Assembly (NCBI RefSeq): GCF_010731535.1
Contig: NZ_AP022581.1
Location: 1,683,952 to 1,747,951 of the forward strand
DNA from: Mycobacterium lacus
GTDB taxonomy: Bacteria > Actinomycetota > Actinomycetes > Mycobacteriales > Mycobacteriaceae
Length of the DNA: 64,000 bases
Direction: 5' to 3'
Shown here: piece by piece, positions 47,071 through 55,510 of the stretch
Position numbering within the stretch: position 1 is the stretch's first letter
Layout: the number at the start of each line of letters is the position of its first letter
Translations under genes and position numbers: made by a program
Notes under the pieces: model-generated
Database searches by the model: none
What the model saw: only the letters and a program-made list of their open reading frames with translations
Told to the model about the DNA's origin: nothing

Positions 47071-47757
47071 ATGCGAGGGGTTGGGATGCCCAGATCGCCT
47101 GGCAGGCGTAGCGAGATTCTCGACGCGTTTGTCCGCTATGTCGCCGAACGTGGGTACGACAGAACGAATATCGGCGACATCGCCGACGAGCTTGGCATGT
47201 CTAAGGGCACCATCGTTCATCACTTCGGAACCAAAGCGCAGATGTTGCGGGAGCTTGAAGAAACCCACCTGGCCCACCAGCTCGATGTGCTACGGATGGT
47301 ATGGGATCGCCTGGCCGCGCCCCACGAACGCATCGCCGCAATCATTTACGCCTCCACGCTGCTACAGGTAATCGCCCGCAACGCGACGGTGGCGAGCCAG
47401 CGCGAGGTGGTTCAGTTGTCCGACGACCCGGCGATGCGGCAAGTGCGTAAGTTGCGGCAGCAATTGCAAACGCTCACGGTTGACGAGATCCGCAAAGGCG
47501 TAGAGAGCGGTGTGTTCCGGAGCGTGGATGTCGATCTGGCGTCACTGCAGCTGTGGGGATCGCTTCAGTGGATGTGGGTGTGGTTCGATCCCGCCGATTC
47601 CCGGACACCCGAACAAGTCGGGGCCGCGTTTGTCGACGTGTTCCTCGGTGGACTGCTGCTCGACCGCTTGGGGCTTAGCAAGTGGGCGAACCCTTCCGCG
47701 GACGTCATCTCGGTGGTGCGTGAATGCCTTGACGCGGTGACGAGTTCGAAAGATTGA
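47071..47757 (+). CDS. TetR family regulator of the mce operon
   Basis: 228 residues (223 from the second ATG at 47086). The helix-turn-helix is EILDAFVRYVAERGYDRTNIGDIADELGMSKGTIVHHFGTKAQML, interrupted here only by the reading (residues ~14-58). The C-terminal domain resembles KstR2/FadR-like TetRs that sense acyl-CoA, with FVDVFLGGLLLDRLG near the end. It is a single-TetR-domain protein, unlike the double-domain Mce3R. It lies 600 bases before yrbEA on the same strand, and the shared palindrome argues that it controls both itself and the mce genes. Confidence 0.88.
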   Translation: MRGVGMPRSPGRRSEILDAFVRYVAERGYDRTNIGDIADELGMSKGTIVHHFGTKAQMLRELEETHLAHQLDVLRMVWDRLAAPHERIAAIIYASTLLQVIARNATVASQREVVQLSDDPAMRQVRKLRQQLQTLTVDEIRKGVESGVFRSVDVDLASLQLWGSLQWMWVWFDPADSRTPEQVGAAFVDVFLGGLLLDRLGLSKWANPSADVISVVRECLDAVTSSKD

Positions 47758-47853
47758 CCGCGCCGTTGCCGCGGCCAGTTGGCGAGAAATAGGCGACCCC
47801 GGTAGCCGGTGCGCCGCGGCGTCGGGCGTTGAAGCAACGCGAGGAAGCCCTGG

Positions 47854-47865
47854 CTGTACGTACAG
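47854..47865. promoter_or_regulatory. 12-bp perfect palindrome in the tetR-mce gap
   Basis: CTGTACGTACAG. Perfect dyad between tetR and the mce promoter. It may be a second regulator site; chance occurrence cannot be ruled out. Confidence 0.3.
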
Positions 47866-48035
47866 TCGATATTCTCGCTCGAAGGCCGCTCATCGTTCAA
47901 GTCGCTGCGCGACCGATGAATGCGCGCCGTCACCCAAAAGATGCACGAAAGGCGTGGTAATGACCACGTATAAAGCGGAGCGCCGAGAGGCTCGGGGGCG
48001 GGCTGTGGTGAAGCTCAGGCGGTGCAATTCACACA

Positions 48036-48065
48036 TTGACTGACCGTACGGTCGAATGCAATAGT
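48036..48065 (+). promoter_or_regulatory. Putative mce operon promoter with TetR operator
   Basis: TTGACT (48036-48041) is directly followed by GACCGTACGGTC (48042-48053), a perfect 12-bp palindrome in the promoter spacer, and then by an AATAGT-type -10 near 48060. The palindrome contains the CCGTACGG core found before tetR. Binding there would shut the promoter. The yrbEA start is ~300 bases downstream, so the leader is long or a second promoter exists. Confidence 0.6.
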
Positions 48066-48252
48066 TGCTGCGTGGAGCAGTCGAAGGCGACATGCAGCCG
48101 GAGGCCAGGGACCGACACCGCCGGTAGGGAAGGCCACGTGGTCGACCGGCATCGGCAACACGGTGAGGCGCTACGCCGCAGGCCGCACGAAGAATCGTCG
48201 CGCCGGAACTGGGGGCGAAGAAGTCGGAGATCGTCGTCGTTCAAACAAAGTT

Positions 48253-48281
48253 CGAAATATGTTCTAGCGGAATATATTTCG
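48253..48281. promoter_or_regulatory. AT-rich inverted repeat before yrbEA
   Basis: CGAAATAT (48253-48260), 13 bases, ATATTTCG (48274-48281). Perfect 8-bp arms in a very AT-rich island. It contains TATATT, so it could be a second promoter or an operator ~80 bases before yrbEA. Confidence 0.4.
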
Positions 48282-48361
48282 TGCCAGATATCGGTCGTGA
48301 GCGCGAGGCTGACGACCTCGACGGGGACAAATGTTGCGGTTGTGACGCGCCGAGCGTGGTC

Positions 48362-49174
48362 ATGTCGGGGGCCGCTGCGATGACTACCTCGAACGCGATT
48401 GCCGGCAAGCTAGGCAGCCACATCCGACCAGGGGCTGAAGTGGCCGGCGGGTTCTTCCGAATGTGCGTGCTGACCGGCAAAGCGCTGATGCTGCCGTTCG
48501 AATGGCGTGAGTTCATCGTGAATGGCTGGTTCCTCATGCGGGTATCGCTGCTGCCCACCATCGCGGTGTCCATCCCGGAAACCGTGCTGCTCATCTTCAC
48601 ACTCAACGTCCTACTCGCCGAGTTCGGCGCGGCCGACGTCTCCGGCGCTGGTGCAGGGATCGGCGCGGTCACCCAGCTCGGCCCGATCGTGACGGTGCTG
48701 GTGGTCGCCGGCGCCGGCGGCACCGCCATCTGCGCCGACCTCGGCGCTCGCACCATCCGCGAGGAGATCGATGCGCTCGAGGTGCTCGGCATCGACCCGA
48801 TCCATCGGCTGGTGGTGCCCCGCGTCGTCGCCTCGACAGTCGTCGCGGTGCTGCTCAACGGCCTCGTGATCGCGGTCGGCCTCGGGGGCGGCTACCTCTT
48901 CAGCGTGTACCTGCAGAACGTCTCGAGCGGTGCCTACCTCTCCACGTTGACAGCGCTCACCGGCCTGCCCGAGGTGGTGATCGCGTTTATTAAGGCCGCG
49001 ACGTTCGGGCTGATCGCCGGCCTGGTCGGGTGTTACCGCGGGCTGATCGTCCGCGGCGGGTCTAAAGGTCTGGGTACGGCCGTCAACGAAACGGTGGTGC
49101 TGTGCTTCATCGCGCTGTTCGCGGTAAACGCGGCGCTGACCACCATCGGTGTCCGGTTCGGAACGGGGCGCTGA
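48362..49174 (+). CDS. yrbEA: YrbE-type MlaE permease A of the mce system
   Basis: 270 residues from ATG 48362; ATG 48380 and GTG 48281 are alternatives. It is an MlaE/YrbE permease with about five hydrophobic segments, for example VSIPETVLLIFTLNVLLAEFG and VVASTVVAVLLNGLVIAVGLGG. The cytoplasmic signature GARTIREEIDALEVLGIDPIHRLVVPRV is the coupling helix for the Mkl/MceG ATPase encoded elsewhere. With YrbEB it forms the inner-membrane channel of the Mce lipid importer. The stop is one base before the yrbEB ATG. Confidence 0.92.
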   Translation: MSGAAAMTTSNAIAGKLGSHIRPGAEVAGGFFRMCVLTGKALMLPFEWREFIVNGWFLMRVSLLPTIAVSIPETVLLIFTLNVLLAEFGAADVSGAGAGIGAVTQLGPIVTVLVVAGAGGTAICADLGARTIREEIDALEVLGIDPIHRLVVPRVVASTVVAVLLNGLVIAVGLGGGYLFSVYLQNVSSGAYLSTLTALTGLPEVVIAFIKAATFGLIAGLVGCYRGLIVRGGSKGLGTAVNETVVLCFIALFAVNAALTTIGVRFGTGR

Positions 49175-49175
49175 C

Positions 49176-50048
49176 ATGGCCTCGGCTACAGCGGCTGCCG
49201 CGCCACATGGCGGCTTCCCGCGGGCCGCCTTTAGGCGATACGGGGAGGCCCCGGCCCGGCTCCTGGTCGAGATCGGGCAGATGATCTGGTTCGCCCTGAG
49301 CGCGGTCGCGCAGATCCCCTTCGCCCTGCACCGCTACCGCAAGGAGCTGGTGCGGATGGTTGCCCAGATGGGGATGGGTACCGGCGCGATGGCCGTGGCC
49401 GGCGGCACCGCCGCCATTGTCGGTTTCATCACCTTGTCGGCGGGCTCACTGGTCGCCATCCAGGGCTTCGCGTCGCTGGGCAACATCGGTGTCGAGGCGT
49501 TCACCGGCTTCTTGGCCGCAATGGTCAATGTGCGGTTTGTGGCGCCGGTGGCCGCCGGCCAGGCGCTGGCCGCCACGGTCGGTGCCGGCGCCACCGCCGA
49601 ACTGGGCGCCATGCGCATCAGCGAGGAGATCGACGCGCTGGAGGTGATGAGTATCAGGTCGATCGCCTACCTGGCGTCCACCCGGGTAGTGGCGGGCCTG
49701 ATCGTGATCATCCCGCTCTACGGGCTGGGGATTACCCTGGCCTTCCTGTCCGCGCAGGTCACCACTGTTTTCTTGTATGGGCAGTCCGCCGGCACGTACA
49801 GCCACTACTTCCACACATTCCTGCGCCTAGACGACGTGGGCTGGTCGTTCGCGGAGGTAATCCTGGTTGCGGTGGTCGTGATGACCACCCACTGCTACTA
49901 CGGCTACACCGCCACCGGCGGGCCCGTGGGCGTCGGTGAAGCGGTCGGCCGGTCGATGCGCCTGTCGTTGGTCACCATCGTTGTTGTGGTCGTACTGACC
50001 GCGATGTCGGTCTACGGCAAAAACCCGAACTTCAACCTCACCGTGTAG
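49176..50048 (+). CDS. yrbEB: YrbE-type MlaE permease B of the mce system
   Basis: 290 residues. Same fold as YrbEA: LELGAMRISEEIDALEVMSIRSIAYLASTRV is the coupling region (starting AELGAM), with hydrophobic segments such as VVAGLIVIIPLYGLGITLAFL and VILVAVVVMTTHCYYGYTA. The N-terminal extension (ASATAAAAPHGGFPRAAF) is cytoplasmic. It ends 5 bases before mceA. Confidence 0.92.
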   Translation: MASATAAAAPHGGFPRAAFRRYGEAPARLLVEIGQMIWFALSAVAQIPFALHRYRKELVRMVAQMGMGTGAMAVAGGTAAIVGFITLSAGSLVAIQGFASLGNIGVEAFTGFLAAMVNVRFVAPVAAGQALAATVGAGATAELGAMRISEEIDALEVMSIRSIAYLASTRVVAGLIVIIPLYGLGITLAFLSAQVTTVFLYGQSAGTYSHYFHTFLRLDDVGWSFAEVILVAVVVMTTHCYYGYTATGGPVGVGEAVGRSMRLSLVTIVVVVVLTAMSVYGKNPNFNLTV

Positions 50049-50053
50049 CCGTC

Positions 50054-51361
50054 ATGACCATGCCGGCAAAGGAGAACCCGCCACGTATCCCGCCGTACAA
50101 GACGGCGGCCGCGGTGTTCTTGGTGGTGGCCGCCGCGGTGTTGGCGGTCGTGTGGTTGCAGTTTCGGGGCCAGTTCACGCCGAAGACGCGCTTGACGATG
50201 GTGGCTCCCCGGGCGGGTTTGGTGATGGATCCGGGGTCGAAGGTCACCTACAACGGGGTGGAAATCGGCCGGGTGGCCAGCATAACGGAGATCCACCGGG
50301 ACGGTACGCCGGTGGCCAAGTTCGTCTTGGATGTGGATCCGAAGTACATCACGCTGATTCCGGCCAATGTGGACGCCAACATCAGGGCGACCACGGTGTT
50401 CGGCAACAAGTATGTGTCGTTGACCTCACCGAGGAATCCGACGCCACAGCGCATCACCGCACAGCAAGTGATCGATGCGAGGTCGGTGACGTCCGAGTTC
50501 AACACGTTGTTCGAGACGCTTACCTCGATCGCCGAGAAGGTGGATCCGGTCAAGTTGAACCTGACGCTGGCCGCGACCGCGCAGGCATTGACCGGGCTGG
50601 GCGACAAGTTCGGGCAATCGATCGTCAACGGCAACGCCATCCTCGACGACATCAATCCGCAAATGCCGCAGATCCGACATGACATTGCGCAGCTGGCTGC
50701 CCTGGGCGACATCTACGCCAACGCCGCACCGGATCTGTTCGACTCCCTCAACAACGCGGTGGTCACGGCGCGCACGCTGCACCGGCAGGAAGCCGATCTC
50801 GATGCCGCATTGCTGGCCGCGACCGGGCTGGGCAACACCGGCGCGGACATCTTCGCCCGCGGCGGGCCCCACCTGCAGCGGGGAATCGCCGATCTGGTGC
50901 CTACCGCCGGGCTGCTCGACACGTACAGTCCCGAGATTTTCTGCACCATCCACAACTACTACGGCGCCGAACCCGCGGCGTATGACACGACGGGCGGCGG
51001 CAACGGCTACGCGCTGAGAACCATGACCGAGCTGACGTCAGGGTTGGGCGGCATCCTGACCCTCCCGGGGCTGACCGGCACGGTGCTCACCCAGGGCCTC
51101 CTGGGGCTCGCCGGACTGGTCGGCGGGGCGCCGAATCCCTATGTGTTTCCGGACAATCTGCCGCGGGTGAACGCTCGCGGCGGGCCGGGGGGCGCGCCGG
51201 GTTGCTGGCAGCCCGTCACCCGTGATCTGTGGCCGGCGCCGAGTCTGGTGGTGGACACCGGCGCCAGTCTCGCGCCGTACAACCACGTAGACACCGGCTC
51301 ACCGTACGCAATCGAGTATGTGTGGGGCCGTCAGGTCGGGGACAACACGATCAACCCATGA
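50054..51361 (+). CDS. mceA: Mce family protein A
   Basis: 435 residues. One N-terminal membrane anchor (AAAVFLVVAAAVLAVVWL, residues ~17-35), then the MCE/MlaD beta-barrel domain (PRAGLVMDPGSKVTYNGVEIGRVASI to FGNKYVSLTSP). A long helical region follows, then a C-terminal domain with CTIHNYYGAEPAAYD and GCWQPVTRDLWPAP. Mce proteins form the periplasmic hexameric tube that moves lipids to the YrbE pair. The stop overlaps the mceB ATG. Which of mce1-8 it belongs to is not settled; the single adjacent TetR gene brings the mce3 type to mind. Confidence 0.92.
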   Translation: MTMPAKENPPRIPPYKTAAAVFLVVAAAVLAVVWLQFRGQFTPKTRLTMVAPRAGLVMDPGSKVTYNGVEIGRVASITEIHRDGTPVAKFVLDVDPKYITLIPANVDANIRATTVFGNKYVSLTSPRNPTPQRITAQQVIDARSVTSEFNTLFETLTSIAEKVDPVKLNLTLAATAQALTGLGDKFGQSIVNGNAILDDINPQMPQIRHDIAQLAALGDIYANAAPDLFDSLNNAVVTARTLHRQEADLDAALLAATGLGNTGADIFARGGPHLQRGIADLVPTAGLLDTYSPEIFCTIHNYYGAEPAAYDTTGGGNGYALRTMTELTSGLGGILTLPGLTGTVLTQGLLGLAGLVGGAPNPYVFPDNLPRVNARGGPGGAPGCWQPVTRDLWPAPSLVVDTGASLAPYNHVDTGSPYAIEYVWGRQVGDNTINP

Positions 51362-52398
51362 AAATCACCGGCACCGCTATCAAGCTCGGCACCGTCGCGT
51401 TGGTGCTGCTGCTGATCACCATGTCGATCGTCGTGGTGTTCGGTCAGATGCGCTTCAACCGAACCAACGGCTATTCCGCGGAATTCAGCAATGCCAGCGG
51501 GCTGCGCGACGGCCAGTTCGTCCGCGCCGCCGGGGTGGAGATCGGCAAGGTCAAGAAGGTGCGGCTGATCGACGGCGGCATGCGGGTACGGGTGGACTTC
51601 GACGTCGACCGCTCGATACCGCTCTACCAGTCGACGACCGCGCAGATCCGCTATCTCGACCTGCTCGGTAACCGCTACCTGGAGCTCAAACGCGCCGAGG
51701 GCGAGGGCTTTGACCGGGTTCTGCCGGCGGGCGGATTCATCCCGCTGTCTCGAACGTCGCCGGCGCTGGATCTCGACGCCCTGATCGGTGGTTTCAAGCC
51801 GCTGTTCCGGGCGCTCGATCCGAAGAAGGTCAATACCATCGCGGCGGCCATCATCACCGTGTTTCAGGGTCAGGGCGGGACCATCAACGACATCCTCGAC
51901 CAGACCGCGCGGCTGACCGCCCACGTTGCCGAACGCGACCAGGCGATCGGCGAGGTGGTCAAGAACCTGAACATCGTGCTGGACACCACGGTGCGGCATC
52001 GCAAGGAGTTCGACCAGACCGTCGACAACTTCGAGAGACTGATCACCGGGCTGCGCAACCACGCCGATCCGCTGGCCGCCGGCATCGCGGACATCAGCAA
52101 CGCCGCCGGAACGGTGGCCGACCTGCTGGCGGACAACCGCGCGCTGCTGCACAAGGAGATCAACTACCTGCAGGCTCTTCAGCAGCCGCTCGTCGAACAA
52201 AGGGATCAGCTCGACGATCTGATCCACAAGACGCCGACCGCGCTCAACCTGATCGGGCGCAGCATCGGCCTCTACGGCGACTGGGTGAACTTCTACGTGT
52301 GCGACCTCACGATCAAGTGGAATGGACTGCAGCCCGGAGGCCCGGTCCGCACGGTCAGGATCTGGCAGCAGCCCACGGGTAGGTGCGCGCCGCAATGA
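51358..52398 (+). CDS. mceB: Mce family protein B
   Basis: 346 residues, the usual MceB length. Membrane anchor LGTVALVLLLITMSIVVVFG, MCE domain (SAEFSNASGLRDGQFVRAAGVEIGKVKKV to YLDLLGNRYLELKRAEG), coiled-coil region (AERDQAIGEVVKNLNIVLDTTV), and a C-terminus with NFYVCDLTIKWNGLQPGGPV and a final Cys. It follows mceA with a 4-base overlap and overlaps mceC. Confidence 0.92.
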   Translation: MKITGTAIKLGTVALVLLLITMSIVVVFGQMRFNRTNGYSAEFSNASGLRDGQFVRAAGVEIGKVKKVRLIDGGMRVRVDFDVDRSIPLYQSTTAQIRYLDLLGNRYLELKRAEGEGFDRVLPAGGFIPLSRTSPALDLDALIGGFKPLFRALDPKKVNTIAAAIITVFQGQGGTINDILDQTARLTAHVAERDQAIGEVVKNLNIVLDTTVRHRKEFDQTVDNFERLITGLRNHADPLAAGIADISNAAGTVADLLADNRALLHKEINYLQALQQPLVEQRDQLDDLIHKTPTALNLIGRSIGLYGDWVNFYVCDLTIKWNGLQPGGPVRTVRIWQQPTGRCAPQ

Positions 52399-53936
52399 GA
52401 ACGCTGACGGAGTTCAACCGCGGCCGTGTCGGGCTCATGGGCATCACCGTCCTTGGGCTCGTCGTCGCCGTCGGCCAAACCTTCACCAGTGTCCCGATGT
52501 TGTTTGCCAGTCCGAGCTACTACGGGCAGTTCACCGACACCGGTCAACTGAACAAGAACGACAAGGTGCGCATCGCCGGTGTGGACGTCGGCAAGGTGGA
52601 GGCGCTCGAGATCGCCGGCGACCACGTCCGGATCAAGTTCTCCATCGGCGGCAACACCATCGGCACCGACAGTCGAGTCGCGATCAAGACCGACACCATC
52701 CTGGGCAAGAAGGTGCTCGAGATCGAGTCGCGGGGCACCCAGAGGTTGCGGCCCGGGGGCGTGTTGCCGCTGGGTCAGAGCACCACCCCCTATCAGCTCT
52801 ACGACGCGACCTTCGACGTCACCAAGGCCGCCACCGGCTGGGACATCGACACCGTCAAGCGGTCGCTGAATGTCTTGGCGCAGACCATCGATCAGACCTA
52901 CCCGCACCTGAGTGCCGCCCTCGACGGTTTGGCCAAATTCTCCGACACCATCGGTAAACGCGACGAACAGATCAAGCATCTGCTCGCTCAGGCCAACCAG
53001 GTGGCCAGCGTGCTCGGTGACCGCAGCGAACAAGTCAACCGGCTGCTGGTCAACGCGAAGACGCTGGTGGCCGCGTTCAATGAACGTGGACGGGCCATCG
53101 ACGCCCTACTGGGGAACGTTTCCGCATTCTCGGCCCAGGTTCAGGGGTTCATCAACGACAACCCGAACCTGAATCCTGTGCTGGAGCAGTTGCGCGCCCT
53201 CAGCGACGTGCTGGTGGCACGCAAAGACGACTTGGCTCAAACCCTCACGTATGTCGGCCAATTCGCCGCCTCGCTAGGGGAGTCCGTCGCGTCGGGACCG
53301 TACTTCAAGATAGTCCTGGCAAATTTGCTGCCGTACTGGATGTTGCAGCCATTCGTCGACGCCGCCTTCAAGAAGCGCGGCATCGACCCGGAGGACTTTT
53401 GGCGCAGCGCCGGCCTGCCCGAGTTCCGCTGGCCCGATCCCAACGGCACCCGATTCCCCAACGGCGCGCCGCCGCCCGCACCACCGGTGCTGGAAGGCAC
53501 CCCGGAGCATCCGGGACCGGCCGTCCCACCGGGAACAGCATGTTCGTACACCCCGCCGCCCGACGCGCTGCCGCGGCCGTGGAACCCGCTGCCGTGCGCG
53601 GGCGTAGACGTCGGCCCGTTCGGCGGCAGTTTCCCGGCGCCGCTCGACGTCCAGGCGTCGCCGCCGAACCCGAACGGCCTGCCACCGACACCAGCGATCG
53701 CGATCGCCGGGCGGCCGGGCGAGCCGCCCCCGGACCTACCGGGCACACCGGTGCCGCTGCCGCCCGACGCGCCGCCGGGGGCGCGCACCGAGGGCCTGCA
53801 ACCGGCCGGCCCCATCCCGCCGCCGTCGACGTTCGTGCCCGGGCTGCCGCCGGGGCCACCCGCGCCGCCGGGACCCGGACCGCAGCTGCCGGCCCCGTTC
53901 ATCACACCCGGTGGGACGGGAGGCAGCCAGAATTGA
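52395..53936 (+). CDS. mceC: Mce family protein C
   Basis: 513 residues from ATG 52395 (GTG 52383 also in frame). Anchor GITVLGLVVAVGQTFTSVPM, MCE domain (TGQLNKNDKVRIAGVDVGKVEAL to ILGKKVLEIESRG), and a helical stretch ending near residue 345. The last ~170 residues are a proline-rich tail (blocks such as PPGPPAPPGPGPQLPAP), typical of MceC and probably exposed at the cell envelope. The stop overlaps the mceD TTG. Confidence 0.92.
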   Translation: MRTLTEFNRGRVGLMGITVLGLVVAVGQTFTSVPMLFASPSYYGQFTDTGQLNKNDKVRIAGVDVGKVEALEIAGDHVRIKFSIGGNTIGTDSRVAIKTDTILGKKVLEIESRGTQRLRPGGVLPLGQSTTPYQLYDATFDVTKAATGWDIDTVKRSLNVLAQTIDQTYPHLSAALDGLAKFSDTIGKRDEQIKHLLAQANQVASVLGDRSEQVNRLLVNAKTLVAAFNERGRAIDALLGNVSAFSAQVQGFINDNPNLNPVLEQLRALSDVLVARKDDLAQTLTYVGQFAASLGESVASGPYFKIVLANLLPYWMLQPFVDAAFKKRGIDPEDFWRSAGLPEFRWPDPNGTRFPNGAPPPAPPVLEGTPEHPGPAVPPGTACSYTPPPDALPRPWNPLPCAGVDVGPFGGSFPAPLDVQASPPNPNGLPPTPAIAIAGRPGEPPPDLPGTPVPLPPDAPPGARTEGLQPAGPIPPPSTFVPGLPPGPPAPPGPGPQLPAPFITPGGTGGSQN

Positions 53937-55510
53937 GTCCCGTCTTCGATATCCGCAACCCGCGGCTCCGGAGGGTCATTACCTCGCTGGTGGTCGTGCT
54001 GGCACTCGGCGCCGGGTTCGTCGGCTGGCGGCTCTACCAGAAACTGACCAACAACACCGTTGTCGCTTACCTCCCGGAGGCGTACGCGCTCTATTCCGGA
54101 GACAGGGTCCAGATCATGGGCGTTCGCGTGGGTTCGATCGACAAGGTCGAGCCGGCCGGCGACAAGATGAAGGTGACTTTTCACTACAACAACAAGTACA
54201 AGGTCCCCGCCAACGCGTCTGCCGTGGTTGTGAACCCCACCCTGGTGGCGTCGCGGAGCATCCAGTTGGAGCCCCCCTACAAAGGGGGTCCGGTGCTGGC
54301 CGATAACGCGGTGATCCCCATCGAGCGCACCCAGGTGCCGACCGAGTGGGACGAACTGCGCGACAGCGTCGCCAACATCATCTCCAAACTTGGCCCGACA
54401 CCCGAGCAGCCCAAGGGCCCCTTCGGTGACCTCATCGAGGCTGCCGCGGACGGGTTGGCCGGCAAGGGTAAGCAAATCAACACGACTCTGGACAGCCTGT
54501 CGCGGGCGCTGACCGCGCTGAACGAGGGCCGTAGCGACTTCTTCGCGGTGGTGCACAGCCTGGCGCTGTTCGTCAACGCCTTGCACAAAGATGACCAGCA
54601 GTTCGTCGCGTTGAACAACAACCTGGCCCAGTTCACCGACAAACTGACCGGGTCCGACCATGAGCTTGCCGATGCGATACGGCAGTTCGACGGGCTGCTC
54701 TTGACCCTGCGCCCGTTCTTGGTCAAGAACCGCGAGGTGCTCGCGCGCGACGTTGACAACCTCGCCAACCTGACCACCACGCTGGTCCAACCCGAGCCGC
54801 TGAACGGTTTGGAGACCGCCCTGCACGTCTTGCCGACCCTGGAGACCAACCTGAGCCAGATTTACCACCCGTCGCACGGTGCGGTCATGTCCATCCCGGC
54901 AATCCCCAACTTCGCGAACCCGATGCAATTCGTGTGCAGCATGATTCAGGCCGGTAGCCGGCTGGGGTATCAAGAATCCGCCGAACTGTGTGCGCAATAC
55001 CTGGCGCCAATTCTCGATGCGATCAAGTTCAACTACCTCCCGTTAGGACTGAACCTGTTCAGCACCGCCGAGACGCTACCCAAGGAAATCGCCTACTCCG
55101 AGCCCCGGCTGCAGCCGCCGAACGGGTACAAGGACACTACGGTGCCCGGGATCTGGGTGCCCGATACCCCGCTGTCGCACCGCAACACCCAGCCCGGCTG
55201 GGTTGTGGCGCCGGGCATGCAGGGCACGCAGGTGGGGCCGATCACGGCGGGTCTGTTGACCCCCGAATCTCTGGCCGAACTGATGGGCGGCGCGGATATC
55301 GCACCCCCGCCGTCAGGGCTGCAGACCCCGCCGGGACCGCCGAACGCGTACGACGAGTACCCGGTGTTGCCACCCATCGGCGTGCAGGCCCCGCAGGTGC
55401 CGATCCCGCCGCCGCCACCGGCTCCAGGCGTGGTCTCGGGCCCAGTCGCGCCGACGCCCGCCGGACCACCACCCGCGCAGGCGGCCGCATCGACGGGACC
55501 GGGCTCATGA
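53933..55510 (+). CDS. mceD: Mce family protein D
   Basis: 525 residues from a TTG that overlaps the mceC stop (TTGA). Anchor VITSLVVVLALGAGFVGWRLY, MCE domain (PEAYALYSGDRVQIMGVRVGSIDKV to SRSIQLEPPYKGGPVL), helical stretch, then a domain with FVCSMIQAGSRLGYQESAELCAQYLAP and a proline-rich end. All neighbours overlap by 4 bases, so this is one translational unit. Confidence 0.92.
   Translation: MSPVFDIRNPRLRRVITSLVVVLALGAGFVGWRLYQKLTNNTVVAYLPEAYALYSGDRVQIMGVRVGSIDKVEPAGDKMKVTFHYNNKYKVPANASAVVVNPTLVASRSIQLEPPYKGGPVLADNAVIPIERTQVPTEWDELRDSVANIISKLGPTPEQPKGPFGDLIEAAADGLAGKGKQINTTLDSLSRALTALNEGRSDFFAVVHSLALFVNALHKDDQQFVALNNNLAQFTDKLTGSDHELADAIRQFDGLLLTLRPFLVKNREVLARDVDNLANLTTTLVQPEPLNGLETALHVLPTLETNLSQIYHPSHGAVMSIPAIPNFANPMQFVCSMIQAGSRLGYQESAELCAQYLAPILDAIKFNYLPLGLNLFSTAETLPKEIAYSEPRLQPPNGYKDTTVPGIWVPDTPLSHRNTQPGWVVAPGMQGTQVGPITAGLLTPESLAELMGGADIAPPPSGLQTPPGPPNAYDEYPVLPPIGVQAPQVPIPPPPPAPGVVSGPVAPTPAGPPPAQAAASTGPGS

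Noticed and set aside
47854-47865. CTGTACGTACAG as a certain TetR operator
   Set aside because: It differs from the CCGTACGG core shared by the two promoters, so it is listed only as a low-confidence site.
53399-53932. Upstream extension of the mceD frame through mceC
   Set aside because: Open by composition only; the MceD anchor begins just after the TTG at 53933 that overlaps the mceC stop.
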